From CADCVT01 sp036389485 (GTDB lineage: Bacteria > Actinomycetota > Thermoleophilia > Solirubrobacterales > Solirubrobacteraceae): 64,000 nt of DNA. The position numbers were made by a program, and so were the translations under genes. The stretch is from positions 1-64,000 of the forward strand of contig DASVPR010000026.1 of NCBI GenBank assembly GCA_036389485.1, written 5' to 3'. Positions 9,966-18,700 of the stretch are shown here, one piece after another (the first letter of the stretch is position 1; every line of letters begins with the position of its first letter). Under the pieces are notes generated by a model. That model saw only the letters and a program-made list of their open reading frames with translations. It made no database searches and was not told the origin of the DNA.

Positions 9966-10561
9966 AGCGCGCGGCGCCCCGCCAGCGCGCGGCCGAGCGT
10001 GACCTCGTCCGCGTACTCCAGGTCGCCGCCGACCGGAAGCCCGCTCGCGAGCCTCGTCACGGTGACGTCGGGCGCGCGCTCGCGGACCTGGTCGGCGATG
10101 TAGAGCGCGGTCGCCTCGCCGGTCGTCGTCGGGTTCGTCGCGACGACCACTTCTCTCACCTCGCCGCCCTCGAGCCGCCGCAGCAGCTCCGCGATCTTCA
10201 GGTCCTCGGGGTCGACGCCGTCGATCGGGCTGAGCGCGCCGCCGAGGACGTGGTAGCGCCCGCGGAACTCGTGCGTGCGCTCGATGGAGATGACGTCGTT
10301 GGGCTCCTCGACGACGCAGATCGTCGCGGGGTCGCGCCGCTCGTCCTGGCAGATGCGGCAGCGCGGCTCGTCGGCGAGGTTGAAGCACACCTCGCACAGC
10401 CCGATCTTCTCCTTGACCTCGCGGATCGCGTCGGCCAGCGCATTCGCCTCCTCGGGCGACGCGCGCAGCAGGTGGAACGCGAGGCGCTGCGCGGTGCGCT
10501 GACCGATCCCGGGGAGCTTCCCCAGCTCGGTGACCAGGCGCTGGACGGGCGGCGCCTGCAC
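9962..10561 (-). CDS. recR: Recombination mediator protein RecR
   Basis: 199 aa, normal length. RecR acts with RecF/RecO to load RecA at gaps. It has the helix-hairpin-helix start VTELGKLPGIGQRTAQRLAF, a four-cysteine zinc finger (CEVCFNLADEPRCRIC), a Toprim segment (ICVVEEPNDVISIERT) and the Walker-B-like VVVATNPTTTGEATALYI. The start is GTG 10561, three bases beyond the ybaB stop. The dnaX-ybaB-recR order is the conserved bacterial arrangement. Confidence 0.97.
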   Translation of the reverse strand: MQAPPVQRLVTELGKLPGIGQRTAQRLAFHLLRASPEEANALADAIREVKEKIGLCEVCFNLADEPRCRICQDERRDPATICVVEEPNDVISIERTHEFRGRYHVLGGALSPIDGVDPEDLKIAELLRRLEGGEVREVVVATNPTTTGEATALYIADQVRERAPDVTVTRLASGLPVGGDLEYADEVTLGRALAGRRAL

Positions 10562-10564
10562 GCG

Positions 10565-11011
10565 CTACCGCTTCTTCTGGGCGCGGCGCGCGGCGCGGTT
10601 GCCGCCGCCGGGCGCGCCGGGAAGGCCGCCGCCGAGCGCGCCCCCGGGGCCGCCCCCACCGAGGACCCCTCCGAGGCCGAGCGAGTCGAGCGCGCTCATC
10701 GGGTCGAAGTCCGCGGCGCCGCCGAGGCCCTCCATCTTCTTCGCCGCGACCTCCTCGGCCTGGCTGAGCGCCTGGTTGACGGCGGCGAGCACGAGGTCCT
10801 GGAGCATGTCGACGTCGTCGGGGTCGACCGCCTCCGGGTCGATGCGCAGCTCCTCGATGCGCATGTCGCCGCGCGCGACGACCTTGACCATGCCGCCGCC
10901 GGCGCTCGCCTCGACGCGCTCGTCCTTCAGCGCCTCCTGGGCCTCCTGCTGCGCGGCCATCATCTCCTGCGCCTGCTGGAGCATCCGCTGCAGGTTCGGT
11001 GGCTGGGGCAT
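10565..11011 (-). CDS. YbaB/EbfC family nucleoid-associated protein
   Basis: 148 aa. The first 100 residues match the YbaB/EbfC fold (NLQRMLQQAQEMMAAQQEAQ, then VKVVARGDMRIEELRIDPE). These proteins form dimeric tweezers that bind DNA. The remaining ~45 residues are a glycine/alanine-rich tail (LGGGGPGGALGGGLPGAPGG) ending in a basic RAARRAQKKR. That extension is longer than in E. coli YbaB and is plausibly a flexible DNA-binding tail. It lies two bases after the dnaX stop. Confidence 0.93.
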   Translation of the reverse strand: MPQPPNLQRMLQQAQEMMAAQQEAQEALKDERVEASAGGGMVKVVARGDMRIEELRIDPEAVDPDDVDMLQDLVLAAVNQALSQAEEVAAKKMEGLGGAADFDPMSALDSLGLGGVLGGGGPGGALGGGLPGAPGGGNRAARRAQKKR

Positions 11012-11013
11012 GT

Positions 11014-12852
11014 CTAGGCCGGCTCCTCGCTCTCGTCGGGCACGATCTCCTCGGCCTCGAATTCTGCCTTGAACCGCTCGACGATCTCCTCGTCGGACAG
11101 CGACGGCTCGCTCGGGGCGCAGTCCTCCTCCGCCTCGCGCAGCTCGTACTGCACGCGCAGCGGCCGGCCGACGAGGCTGCGCACCGCGTCGGCGACGAGC
11201 TGGCGGTTCGCGGTGTCCTCGGCCTTGCGGCACAGGAACGACTTGTCCGGCGTGAACGCGATGACGAGCTGGTCGCCGCTGACGTCGCACGGGCGCGCGT
11301 CGGCCAGGACGGCGGCGAGCATGTGGTTCTGGCCCCGGACGGTGTCCAGCACCGCGGGCCACATCTCGCGCACGGCGCCGAGGTCGGGCGCGGAGCCGCC
11401 GTTCGCCGCGCGCGGAGGCTCCGCCGGCGCGGCCGCCCGCGGCGCGGGCGCCACCTCCGGAGGAACCACGTCGCGCGGCGCCTCGACCCGCGGCGCTTCG
11501 CGCGGAGCGGCCGGCGCGGGCGTCGCGGGCGCGGGCGGCGCCTCCAGCGGGGCCGCTTCCCGCGGAGCCGGCGCGGGCGGCGCCGCCTCCAGCGGGGCCG
11601 CTTCCCGCGGAGCCGGCGCGGGCGGCGCCTCCACCGCGGGCGCTTCGCGAACCGGCGCGGGCGAGGCCTCCGCCGGCGGCGGCGCCTCCACCGCGGCCCC
11701 TCCGGTGAGCGCGCGCTCGAGCCGCTCGATCCTCGAGAGGAGCGCCTTCGTCGACGCGTCGACCTTCGGCGCGGCGGCCTTGACGAGCGCGAGCTCGAGC
11801 TGCGTCCGCGCCTCCGCGCCGTCCTTGATCGCGCCGATGCCCGCGGCGACCAGCTCGAGCAGACGGACGACGTCGCCGCGGGGCACGCGGGCGGCCTGCT
11901 CGGCGAGGCGGGCGTCGCGGTCCGGAGTCATCGCAAGCTCCGGCGGGACCTCGCCGAGCGTCCCGACGATCATGAGGTCCCGGGCGTGCGCCTCGAGGTC
12001 GCGCAGGAACGCCGACGCGTCGCGGCCCGACTCGCTCAGCCGCGCGGCCGCGAGCAACGCGCGCCGGGGATCGGCCGCCGCGACCGCGTCCAGCGACTCG
12101 AACAGCAGGTCCGCGTCCGCGACGCCGAGCACAGCGAGCACGTCCTCCAGCGCGATCGAGCGCCCCGAGTACGTGACGAGCTGCTCCAGCGTCCCGAGCG
12201 CGTCGCGGAACGACCCCGTCGCGTGGCGGGCGACCAAAGCGAGCGCATCCCCCGGGATGTCGATCGACTCCGCCTCGGCGACCCGCGTCAGCACGCGCCC
12301 GATCTGCTCCACCGTCGGCCGCGTGAAGTCGAACCGGTGGCAGCGGTCGGCGACCGTCGGGAGGATCTTGTTCGCCTCGGTCGTCGCGAGGACGAAGACC
12401 GTGTTGGGCGGCGGCTCCTCGAGCGTCTTCAGGAACGCGTTCCACGCCGCCGGCGTGAGCATGTGCGCCTCGTCGAGGATGTAGACCTTGTGCTTGCCGC
12501 TCACCGGCGCGAACGCGACCCGCTCGCGCAGGTCGCGGATGTCGTCGACCGAGTTGTTCGACGCGGCGTCCATCTCGATGACGTCGAGCGACGTCGCGTT
12601 GGCGATCGCGCGGCAGGAGTCGCACGTCCCGTCGGGATCGACGGTGGGCCCGTGCTCGCAGTTCAGGCACGCCGCGAGGATCTTCGCCATCGACGTCTTT
12701 CCCGTCCCGCGCGAGCCCACGAAGAGGTACGCGTGATGGACCTTCCCCTGCTCGACGGCGTTGCGCAGGGTCCGGACGACGTGCTCCTGGCCCACGACGT
12801 CCGCGAACGATCGGGGACGGTGGCGGCGGTACAGCGAGGGGGCGGCGGACAC
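11014..12852 (-). CDS. dnaX: DNA polymerase III subunits gamma and tau
   Basis: 612 aa. Clamp-loader ATPase of the replisome. Visible are the N-terminal YRRHRPRSFADVVGQEHVVR, Walker A GSRGTGKTS, the zinc module starting CLNCEHGP and ending CDSC, the DEAH-type VYILDEAHML, and sensor 1 VFVLATTEANKI. Residues ~390-530 are an Ala/Pro/Glu-rich linker with near-identical duplications (PREAAPLEA occurs twice). The C-terminal domain follows, ending DESEEPA. The GTG at 12852 is chosen because similarity begins there. Two in-frame ATGs further upstream would overlap the divergent gene that starts at 12893. Confidence 0.95.
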   Translation of the reverse strand: MSAAPSLYRRHRPRSFADVVGQEHVVRTLRNAVEQGKVHHAYLFVGSRGTGKTSMAKILAACLNCEHGPTVDPDGTCDSCRAIANATSLDVIEMDAASNNSVDDIRDLRERVAFAPVSGKHKVYILDEAHMLTPAAWNAFLKTLEEPPPNTVFVLATTEANKILPTVADRCHRFDFTRPTVEQIGRVLTRVAEAESIDIPGDALALVARHATGSFRDALGTLEQLVTYSGRSIALEDVLAVLGVADADLLFESLDAVAAADPRRALLAAARLSESGRDASAFLRDLEAHARDLMIVGTLGEVPPELAMTPDRDARLAEQAARVPRGDVVRLLELVAAGIGAIKDGAEARTQLELALVKAAAPKVDASTKALLSRIERLERALTGGAAVEAPPPAEASPAPVREAPAVEAPPAPAPREAAPLEAAPPAPAPREAAPLEAPPAPATPAPAAPREAPRVEAPRDVVPPEVAPAPRAAAPAEPPRAANGGSAPDLGAVREMWPAVLDTVRGQNHMLAAVLADARPCDVSGDQLVIAFTPDKSFLCRKAEDTANRQLVADAVRSLVGRPLRVQYELREAEEDCAPSEPSLSDEEIVERFKAEFEAEEIVPDESEEPA

Positions 12853-12892
12853 GGAAGGACTGAGTCTAGGCGTCCGGGGTACCAGCCCGCCC

Positions 12893-14203
12893 ATGAGAAC
12901 GGCCGCCATCGCCTACGCCCTGGCCATCCTCGTCGTCGGGCTGATCGTGACGCTCGTGATGACGCGCGAGACGGAGACCGAGAAGCAGGAGGCGGTGGCC
13001 GCGAAGGAGGAGGCGGAGAAGCAGCCGAAGCCCCTGCCGGGCGACATCACGCCCGGGCCGGAGATCGCCGAGCGCGTCGAGCAGATCCGCGGCCAGGCGT
13101 TCAACGGCAAGGCCCCGGAGGTGCAGGTCGTGCCGGAGGCCGAGCTCGAGAAGCAGCTGACCGCGCTCGACGCGACGCCGCCGTCCGACAAGGGCCTCGC
13201 GACCGCCTCCGCGCTGCTGCTCGCGCAGGCCGGAGCGCTGCCCGCCAAGCAGGCCGAGCAGCTCGTCGCGCGGCGGTACGGCGGCACAGGCGTCCTCGGC
13301 GCGTACCTCCCCGAGGGGCGCAAGGTCCTCGTGAGCAGGGAGCTGGCGGAGGAGGAGCCGGAGGTCGCCGAGCTCGTGGCCGCCCACGAGCTGGCGCGCG
13401 CCCTCGACGCCGGCCCGGCGAAGGACGCCCCGCGCGTCCCGCCCCTGTTCCGCGACGACGAGGCCGCGAAGGTGGCGCTGCGCGGCGGCGTGGCGACGCA
13501 GGTCGAGCGCCAGTACGCGGCCGAGCACCTCGGTCGCGACCGCTCCGAGGACTCCGAGGTCCAGCTCTCGCGCGACGCGCGCGACGCGCCGGACACGCCC
13601 CCGCTCCTCCAGACGCTCTCCGCGTTCCCGTCCGAGGTCGGCGGCGCGTTCGTCGCCGGCGTGCACGAGCGCGGCGGCTGGGACGCCGTCGACGAGCTGC
13701 TGGGCGAGCCCCCGAGCACGACCGCCGAGCTGCTGCACCGCGACGCCGGCGCGCCGGTCCCCGCGCCGGAGTTCTCCGTCCAGCCCCTCCTCGGGGAGGA
13801 GTACAAGCGGGTCGCGACGGCCGACGTCGGCGAGCTGGACACCATCGGCCTGCTGCGCGCCGGGGTCGGCGAGGACGAGGCCGCCGAGGCCGCGAGCGGC
13901 TGGCGCTCAGGACGGTTCGAGACCTACGTGAAGGGCGGCAAGCCGTGCCCGCCGCCGTGCCGCAGGCAGAGCGCGTCCGTCGTCGTCTGGCGCTTCGCCG
14001 ACGACGCCGCCTCGCTCGCGTTCGTCCGCGCGATGCGGCAGGCCGTGATCGAGGGCGCCGCCGCGCGGCCCGAGGGCGGGCGCGGGTTCGTCGTCGGCGA
14101 CGGCGGCGCGGCCCTGGTGCGGGCCGGCCGCTTCGCCGCCTTGACGTTCGCGCCCGACGCCCCCACCGCCGGCGAGCTCGCCACGACCGCCCTGGAGGGC
14201 TAG
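12893..14203 (+). CDS. Membrane-anchored exported protein with degenerate peptidase-like signature
   Basis: 436 aa, family not recognised. One N-terminal membrane helix (YALAILVVGLIVTLVM) is followed by a charged Lys/Glu stretch (residues ~25-48) and a large extracytoplasmic part. EVAELVAAHELARALDAGP resembles the HExxH helix of membrane-associated zinc peptidases, but the second histidine is replaced, so catalysis is doubtful. A late pair of cysteines (CPPPCRR) could form a disulfide. The start is the ATG at 12893, 40 bases from dnaX on the other strand, so the two share a short promoter region. It ends 159 bases before the cold-shock gene. Confidence 0.7.
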   Translation: MRTAAIAYALAILVVGLIVTLVMTRETETEKQEAVAAKEEAEKQPKPLPGDITPGPEIAERVEQIRGQAFNGKAPEVQVVPEAELEKQLTALDATPPSDKGLATASALLLAQAGALPAKQAEQLVARRYGGTGVLGAYLPEGRKVLVSRELAEEEPEVAELVAAHELARALDAGPAKDAPRVPPLFRDDEAAKVALRGGVATQVERQYAAEHLGRDRSEDSEVQLSRDARDAPDTPPLLQTLSAFPSEVGGAFVAGVHERGGWDAVDELLGEPPSTTAELLHRDAGAPVPAPEFSVQPLLGEEYKRVATADVGELDTIGLLRAGVGEDEAAEAASGWRSGRFETYVKGGKPCPPPCRRQSASVVVWRFADDAASLAFVRAMRQAVIEGAAARPEGGRGFVVGDGGAALVRAGRFAALTFAPDAPTAGELATTALEG

Positions 14204-14362
14204 AGGATCCGTCCCGGGGCCCACGCGCTCGATCTTCGCTACCCTGCGTGCACACGGCCGCGCCAACCGGGCACGGCCACCGCAGTGTTCAGCGCCCCGC
14301 AGTCGTTGCCTCAGAGCATCCCGTCGCGTCGCAGTTCACGGCACGCACGAGGAGAGACTCAC
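14204..14362 (+). promoter_or_regulatory. Leader and promoter region of the cold-shock gene
   Basis: 159 bases without a gene. A weak -10-like TACCCT lies at 14240-14245, which would give an untranslated leader of roughly 110 bases. Long leaders are typical of csp mRNAs, where they fold differently in the cold. The ribosome site GAGGAGA is at about 14350-14356. The promoter assignment is a guess from spacing, the leader role an inference from family knowledge. Confidence 0.4.
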
Positions 14363-14566
14363 ATGGCCACCGGAACCGTCAAGTGGTTCAACGACGACAA
14401 GGGCTTCGGCTTCATCACCCCGGACGACCAGGGCAAGGACCTGTTCGTCCACCACACCGGCATCAACTCCAGCGGCTTCAAGTCGCTCGCGGAGGGCGCG
14501 CGCGTCAACTACGACGCCGAGGCCGGCGACAAGGGGCCGAAGGCCGTCAACGTCACGCCCCTTTAG
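14363..14566 (+). CDS. Cold-shock domain protein
   Basis: 67 aa, the standard size. Single-stranded nucleic-acid chaperone. The OB-fold motifs are complete: GTVKWFNDDKGFGFI (RNP1) and DLFVHHTGI (RNP2). The ATG at 14363 follows a good ribosome site (GAGGAGA); the frame is open further upstream but that part is unrelated. It ends four bases before the opposing secreted protein gene. The C-terminus VNVTPL is typical. Confidence 0.97.
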   Translation: MATGTVKWFNDDKGFGFITPDDQGKDLFVHHTGINSSGFKSLAEGARVNYDAEAGDKGPKAVNVTPL

Positions 14567-14569
14567 CAG

Positions 14570-15505
14570 CTACTCATAGACGATGAGGTCCGGCGGCGGG
14601 CGGAGGTCGAGCACCGCCCCGGGCGTCATCAGGTTCACGTCTTCCTCGTAGAAGAGCTTGAACCCGTCGTGGAAGCGGACCGCCTCCGAGGTGAACTGGC
14701 GGTACTTCGCGATCTTGTTCGGGCGGTCGCCGAAGCCGTCGACGTTCATCGTGATCGCGAGGCCCGGCCGCGGCTTCACGCGCTCCTTGTCGCGGATCAT
14801 GTTCTCCGTGAACTGGTGGACGACGAAGAGCTTCTCGGGGAGCGCCTCCGAGCGGACGATGTCCGCCAGCCACGCGCTCACCGCGTTGACCTGCTCGGAC
14901 GTCGCCGACCCGATGACGGTGCCCGGCTTCACGCCCGGCGTCTGCCATTCGGGATCCAGCGCGAGGCCGACGTCCGGCTCGCGCAGCCACCTCTCGAGAT
15001 GGCGCGCCTCGACGAGGAAGTCGGAGTGGCCCGGCTGGATGTCGAGGACGAGGAGCGCCTTCGCCCGCCGCGCCGCCCGCAGGTAGCGGTCGATGACCGC
15101 CGGCTCCTGGCGGGTGCGCCACTTCCCGTCCGGCCCCGGCGCGTTCGCGGCGATCACCGCGATCAGCTCCATCGCCGGCAGGACGGGGCGCGTCCTGCGC
15201 GCGTACGGCCGCGCCTGGCGCTCGAGCTTGCGCGCAGCGTCGCCCGGCGTGCCGATCCCGAGCACGCCCAGCTCGTCGTGCTGCGGCGCGCCGTAGAAGG
15301 CGACGACCCGCCGGTCCGGGAAGATGCGCCGCCCGCCGCGCGGCAGCTGCGCCGGTGGGGCCGCGTCGTCGCGCGACGCGGAGGACCGCTCGCCGGAGTC
15401 GTCGCCGCAGCCGCGCGCCACCAGGACGAGCAGCACGACGAGCGACAGCAGGCCCGCGACCGCGGCCGCCTGCCTGCGCCGGTACACGCTCCGGGGTTGG
15501 CGCAC
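14570..15505 (-). CDS. Exported hypothetical protein, barrel-like (311 aa)
   Basis: I do not recognise a named family with certainty. An N-terminal basic stretch and membrane helix (AAAVAGLLSLVVLLVLVARGC) is followed by an Asp/Ser-rich linker and a domain starting RRVVAFYGAPQHDELGVLG. The order of segments (ALLVLDIQPGHSDFLVEARHL, then VGLALDPEWQTP, then KLFVVHQFTENMI and LAITMNVDGFG) reads like the strands of a TIM-barrel glycosidase-like fold. Acidic residues sit at strand ends. A lipoprotein cysteine is possible in VARGCGDD. It reads away from the SRP RNA gene, which lies about 80 bases upstream in the same direction. Confidence 0.7.
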   Translation of the reverse strand: MRQPRSVYRRRQAAAVAGLLSLVVLLVLVARGCGDDSGERSSASRDDAAPPAQLPRGGRRIFPDRRVVAFYGAPQHDELGVLGIGTPGDAARKLERQARPYARRTRPVLPAMELIAVIAANAPGPDGKWRTRQEPAVIDRYLRAARRAKALLVLDIQPGHSDFLVEARHLERWLREPDVGLALDPEWQTPGVKPGTVIGSATSEQVNAVSAWLADIVRSEALPEKLFVVHQFTENMIRDKERVKPRPGLAITMNVDGFGDRPNKIAKYRQFTSEAVRFHDGFKLFYEEDVNLMTPGAVLDLRPPPDLIVYE

Positions 15506-15583
15506 GCCAGCGGACAGTAGAGCGGACCGTGCACCCTTCGTCGAAGCAAGGTCCCGGGCGCTGGTGCTGTTCGCGACTCCGGA

Positions 15584-15678
15584 TCGGGGACTCCCGCTGC
15601 GCCTGCCGACGATCGCTTAAGGCTGCTTCCTTCCGGACCTGACCTGGTTCACGGGCCGACATCGCGCGGGGACCCGGT
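15584..15678 (-). ncRNA. ffs: Signal recognition particle RNA (4.5S, bacterial small type)
   Basis: On the minus strand the universally conserved apical part of helix 8 is present: CCAGGTCAGGTCC followed by GGAAGGAAGCAGCC (plus-strand 15620-15646). The flanks can pair: GGG-CCCGC near 15667-15675 with GCGGG-CCC near 15587-15597. This gives a ~95-base hairpin like the E. coli 4.5S RNA. The ends are estimated from this pairing and may be off by several bases. No Alu-domain sequence was recognised. Confidence 0.92.
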
Positions 15679-15814
15679 CCATCGACGCCGCTCACGGCAC
15701 CGCTGACCCCGTGGCCTCACCCCTCGGAAGGGATTCAGCCCCGCTAGAGCGGATTGCGGGTTCAGGGTGCCGCTACATCCCCGCCTAGCACGGTCCGCCG
15801 TGTAGCGTATCGCC

Positions 15815-16597
15815 GTGCGCCGCCTCTCGATCAGCCTCCTCGCCGCCGCCGCGCTCAGCGCCGCCGCGGCCGCGCCCGCGGGCGCCATCACGTACGGCAC
15901 CTTCGACGGCAACCGCCACCCGCAGGTCGGCGGGTTGATCGGGACGTTCGACGGCCAGACGTACCCGTTCTGCACCGGCACGCTGATCGCCGCGACGGTC
16001 GTCCTCACCGCCGCGCACTGCGACGCCGGGGACGACTTCGACGGCGTCACCTTCGACCCCGAGCCGCGGCCCGGCGACCCGGTCCTGCGCGGGCGGTACA
16101 TCGCCGACAGCCGCTACCGCGCCGCGCAGCAGGACCCGCACGACCTCGCCGTCGTCATCCTCGACAAGCCGGTCAAGGGCGTCGCGCCCGCGCGGCTTCC
16201 CACCCGCAACCGGCTGGACCAGATGAAGGCGGCCGGCCAGCTGACCGGCTCGTACCGGTTCACCGCGGTCGGCTACGGCGGGCAGGAGCCGGTGCAGACG
16301 CCCGGCAGCGGCCCGGTCGTGTCGTACGAGGACCGCCGCGAGTTCTCGACGCCGTCGTTCGCGTCGCTCGGCCCCGGCTACCTGCGGATGTCCCAGAACC
16401 AGGCGACCGGCGACAGCGGGACGTGCAACGGCGACTCCGGCGGCCCGAACTTCTTCGGCGCGGGCGCGACCGAGACGAACGTCATCGCCGGCACGACCAT
16501 CACCGGCGATCCGTTCTGCAAGTCGACGAACGTGGCGCAACGCGTCGACACCGACGCGTCACGCCAGTTCCTCGGCCGGTTCGTGAAGCTGCCCTAG
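15815..16597 (+). CDS. Secreted trypsin-like serine protease (S1 family)
   Basis: 260 aa with a signal peptide (RRLSISLLAAAALSAAAAAPAGA). The catalytic triad is visible: His in VVLTAAHCDAG, Asp in DPHDLAVVIL, Ser in CNGDSGGPNFF. Four cysteines are placed as in trypsin-like enzymes. The region after the signal peptide (NRHPQVGGLIG) resembles a mature N-terminus, suggesting little or no propeptide. The start is GTG 15815. Its stop is fused through CTAG (16594-16597) with the stop of the opposing DoxX gene. Substrate unknown. Confidence 0.92.
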   Translation: MRRLSISLLAAAALSAAAAAPAGAITYGTFDGNRHPQVGGLIGTFDGQTYPFCTGTLIAATVVLTAAHCDAGDDFDGVTFDPEPRPGDPVLRGRYIADSRYRAAQQDPHDLAVVILDKPVKGVAPARLPTRNRLDQMKAAGQLTGSYRFTAVGYGGQEPVQTPGSGPVVSYEDRREFSTPSFASLGPGYLRMSQNQATGDSGTCNGDSGGPNFFGAGATETNVIAGTTITGDPFCKSTNVAQRVDTDASRQFLGRFVKLP

Positions 16598-17217
16598 CGG
16601 GGATCCGCGGGCATGCCGGGCCGCTCGCGCTGCGCGGCGTCCGCGGCGGCGGGCTGCGCCGGCTCGGTGTCGCGCGCGAACCGGCCGGTCCGGTCCGCCG
16701 CGGGCGCGGGCTCCGGCTGCGGCGCGGCGGCCGTGCGCGCGGTGAGGAGCGCGCCGAGCGCCCCGAGCGCGCCTGCGGCAAGCGCGATGAACGCCCAGGC
16801 GGTGCCCGTGATGTCGGGCATCCAGCCGAGCGCGTCGTCGAGCGAGACCTCGCCCGGCCCCGCGCCGGCGATCGCGAAGGCGGCGGCGATCAGCACGGCG
16901 TTGTACTCCCAGCCGCCGTCGGTCACCCACGGGCCCTTGTTCGCGTGGACGGTGGCGATCGCGACGACCATCACGGCGATGATCAGGGCGGCCGCGAGCG
17001 GAGTGAGCAGGCCGAGGACGAGCAGCGCGCCGCCCGCCAGCTCGGCGGCGCCGGCCGCGGCGGCGTGGCGCCGGCCGGGCCGCATGCCGAGCGTCTCGAA
17101 GAACCCGGCGGTGCCCTCGAGGCCGTGCCCGCCGAATCTGCCGAAGAGCTTCTGCGCGCCGTGCCCGACGAAGAACGCGCCTACGACCACGCGCAGGACC
17201 AAGAGTGCGATGTCCAT
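16594..17217 (-). CDS. DoxX-family membrane protein
   Basis: 207 aa. Four hydrophobic segments are seen: LLVLRVVVGAFFVGHGAQKL; about residues 65-85 (GAAELAGGALLVLGLLTPLA); VMVVAIATV with neighbouring NKGPWVTDGGWEYNAVLIAAAFAIA; and TAWAFIALAAGALGALGAL. The pattern G-H-G-x-x-K-L-F near the start is typical of DoxX/DoxD-like proteins linked to redox or thiol stress. A ~45-residue Ala/Pro/Arg tail follows. The start is ATG 17217, since the upstream part lacks family resemblance. Confidence 0.85.
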   Translation of the reverse strand: MDIALLVLRVVVGAFFVGHGAQKLFGRFGGHGLEGTAGFFETLGMRPGRRHAAAAGAAELAGGALLVLGLLTPLAAALIIAVMVVAIATVHANKGPWVTDGGWEYNAVLIAAAFAIAGAGPGEVSLDDALGWMPDITGTAWAFIALAAGALGALGALLTARTAAAPQPEPAPAADRTGRFARDTEPAQPAAADAAQRERPGMPADPR

Positions 17218-17327
17218 GTTCCAACCAACTCCCCTGTCGATTGCTCGTGCAAATACCCGCCGCCGGGGCACCGAACACTCGTCCGGTGGGTTGCCTTACG
17301 ACATCGCACCGGGTTACGGTCACACAT

Positions 17328-17675
17328 ATGCCCACCCGGATTCCCCTCGCGCTGCTCGCGATCCTGGCCCTCGTCGCCACCTCCGCCCCCGCCGCCTCCG
17401 CCGCCGCCCCGCCCAAGGGGAAGTACGGCTGCACGGTCGGCGGCATCTTCGGCGGCAACCTGTTCATCCTCAGCAAGAACCGCTACCGCGTGGACAAGTC
17501 GAAGGTCGGTAAGTTCAGGTCGAAGGGCAAGAAGCTGACCTTCCCCAGCGGCGTCTACAAGGGCCTCTACCGCGGCCGGTGGTACAAGACGAACGGCGGC
17601 GGCGTCGAGATCGCGCTGAGGTCGCTCGAGAGCGGCTTCGAGTCGACCTACTGCGACCTCGAGAAGCGCGGCTGA
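17328..17675 (+). CDS. Small secreted hypothetical protein (115 aa)
   Basis: A signal peptide (RIPLALLAILALVATSAPAASA) is followed by a basic mature part of about 87 residues: KYGCTVGGIFGGNLFILSKNR, then KSKVGKFRSKGKKLTF. There are two cysteines. Repeated aromatic/glycine pairs (YKGLYRGRWYKTNGGG) suggest a small beta structure. No family recognised. The ATG at 17328 is chosen because it begins the signal peptide. It ends 23 bases before tRNA-Val. Confidence 0.65.
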   Translation: MPTRIPLALLAILALVATSAPAASAAAPPKGKYGCTVGGIFGGNLFILSKNRYRVDKSKVGKFRSKGKKLTFPSGVYKGLYRGRWYKTNGGGVEIALRSLESGFESTYCDLEKRG

Positions 17676-17698
17676 CGGCTAGAATGCGTCGCCCCTGA

Positions 17699-17770
17699 GG
17701 GCGCGTAGCTCAGTGGGAGAGCGCTCGCTTCACACGCGAGAGGTCGCAGGTTCGAAACCCGCCGCGCCCA
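17699..17770 (+). tRNA. tRNA-Val (anticodon CAC)
   Basis: 72 bases, CCA not encoded. The acceptor arm GGGCGCG (17699-17705) pairs with CGCGCCC (17763-17769), with discriminator A. The anticodon arm CTCGC-TTCACAC-GCGAG gives anticodon CAC, reading GTG. The T-arm has the usual GGTTCGAAA. The bases after its 3' end open a region of gene remnants. Confidence 0.96.
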
Positions 17771-17851
17771 TGCCCTAGCTGCGCTCGCTACGCGACGGCC
17801 GATGTTGCTTTTCGCGGCTCGCCCCCGCGCGTCGGGGCGGTCGCGGGCGGT

Positions 17852-18136
17852 GTGGCGCGTCAACCGACGACGGCCACGCACTGGACCGGCTCGGACGCGT
17901 CGACCTGCATCCTCGAGGACACGCTCACGCCCGCCGAGCGCAACCTCGTGAAGAGGGCGAGCACCGGGCTGCGCGACACGCGGATGCTCTTCCAGTACGC
18001 CACGGTCCGCGAGTTCTGCGAGCCCGTCGAGCGGGCCACCGGCCGCACCGTCCGGGCGTTCGTGAGCGGCATGGACACCGAGGTCGAGGGCCTCGGGGTC
18101 GAAGGGCCCTCGCGCGCCGAGCGCGCCGAGGCCTGA
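17852..18136 (+). pseudogene. DUF2294-like gene fragment lacking its N-terminus
   Basis: The 94 codons from GTG 17852 carry the C-terminal two thirds of the DUF2294 pattern. THWTGSDASTCILEDTLTPA, LRDTRMLFQYATVREF and TGRTVRAFVSGMDTEVEG are all present. Complete members have about 40-50 further residues before the WTG motif. Here the upstream bases give no matching frame and instead lead to the tRNA-Val 3' end 80 bases away. It may still be expressed from the GTG, but truncation is the simpler reading. The Arg/Ala-rich end (PSRAERAEA) also looks eroded. Confidence 0.6.
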
Positions 18137-18188
18137 GCGTCGCCCGCGGACGAGCCTGTGTAGCTGCGGTGCGAGCGCGGGCGGCGCC

Positions 18189-18401
18189 GCGCGGATCGGG
18201 GAGGCGCTCGAAGGTCGGCCCCGCCTCACGGCAGACCAGCTCACCCGCGGCGACGTCCCCGCGCGCGGGGAAGCGGACGTGGAACGCCGCGTCGACGCGA
18301 CCCGCCGCCGCCCAGGCCAGGTCGAGCGCGGCGGAGCCGTGGCCGCGCGCGTCGCCGACGCTCGACAGCAGGCGCCGCGCGCACTCGGCCTGCGCGCCGG
18401 T
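18189..18401 (-). pseudogene. Inositol monophosphatase-family C-terminal remnant
   Basis: On the minus strand one frame reads HGSAALDLAWAAAGRVDAAF, then RGDVAAGELVCREAG. This is the C-terminal signature of the inositol monophosphatase family (GSAALDLxxVAxGRxD ... WDxAAGxLLxxEAG). The conserved Trp-Asp is spoiled to Arg-Gly-Asp. Nothing resembling the N-terminal half or the metal-binding motifs is present nearby. It is therefore a fragment. Confidence 0.55.
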
Positions 18402-18426
18402 GCGCGACGAGAACTCGCCTGGCGAC

Positions 18427-18700
18427 TGCTCCGGGGACGGCTCGGTCGAGGCGCTACGGCGCGCGCGGCCGGAGCTGGACCTGATCGTCGCGCCGCAGAA
18501 TCGCGGCGTCATCGCGAACTTCAACGCCGCGGCACGCGAGATGCGGTCGCGCGGCATGGACGCGATCCTCTGCCTCACGCACGAGACGCTGCTCGAGGTC
18601 GACGTGCTCGAGCGCCGACCGGCTGCAGGCCGAGCCTCGCGCTCGGTGCGGCCGGCCCGCTGCTCGCGCAGGGTCGCCGGCGCGACCGCGACGGGCGGCG
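18427..18700 (+). pseudogene. Family 2 glycosyltransferase remnant with a frameshift
   Basis: One frame (18427-18618) reads GDGSVEALRRARPELDLIVA, then NRGVIANFNAAAREM and DAILCLTHETLLEVDVLER. This is the acceptor-loop part of a GT2 glycosyltransferase. The continuation expected in the family, a PSLALGAAGPLLA-type segment and a GVLEGAVV-type segment, appears in a different frame from about 18620 on. The N-terminal nucleotide-binding part is missing. So this is a frameshifted, truncated copy. Confidence 0.55.

Noticed and set aside
11500..11640. Tandem repeats in the dnaX linker as a mobile repeat
   Set aside because: They are Ala/Pro/Glu-rich linker codons, common in tau subunits of high-GC bacteria.
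10999..14360. 1195-codon plus-strand frame antisense to dnaX
   Set aside because: dnaX has all clamp-loader motifs; the antisense frame is low-complexity Arg/Ala/Gly.
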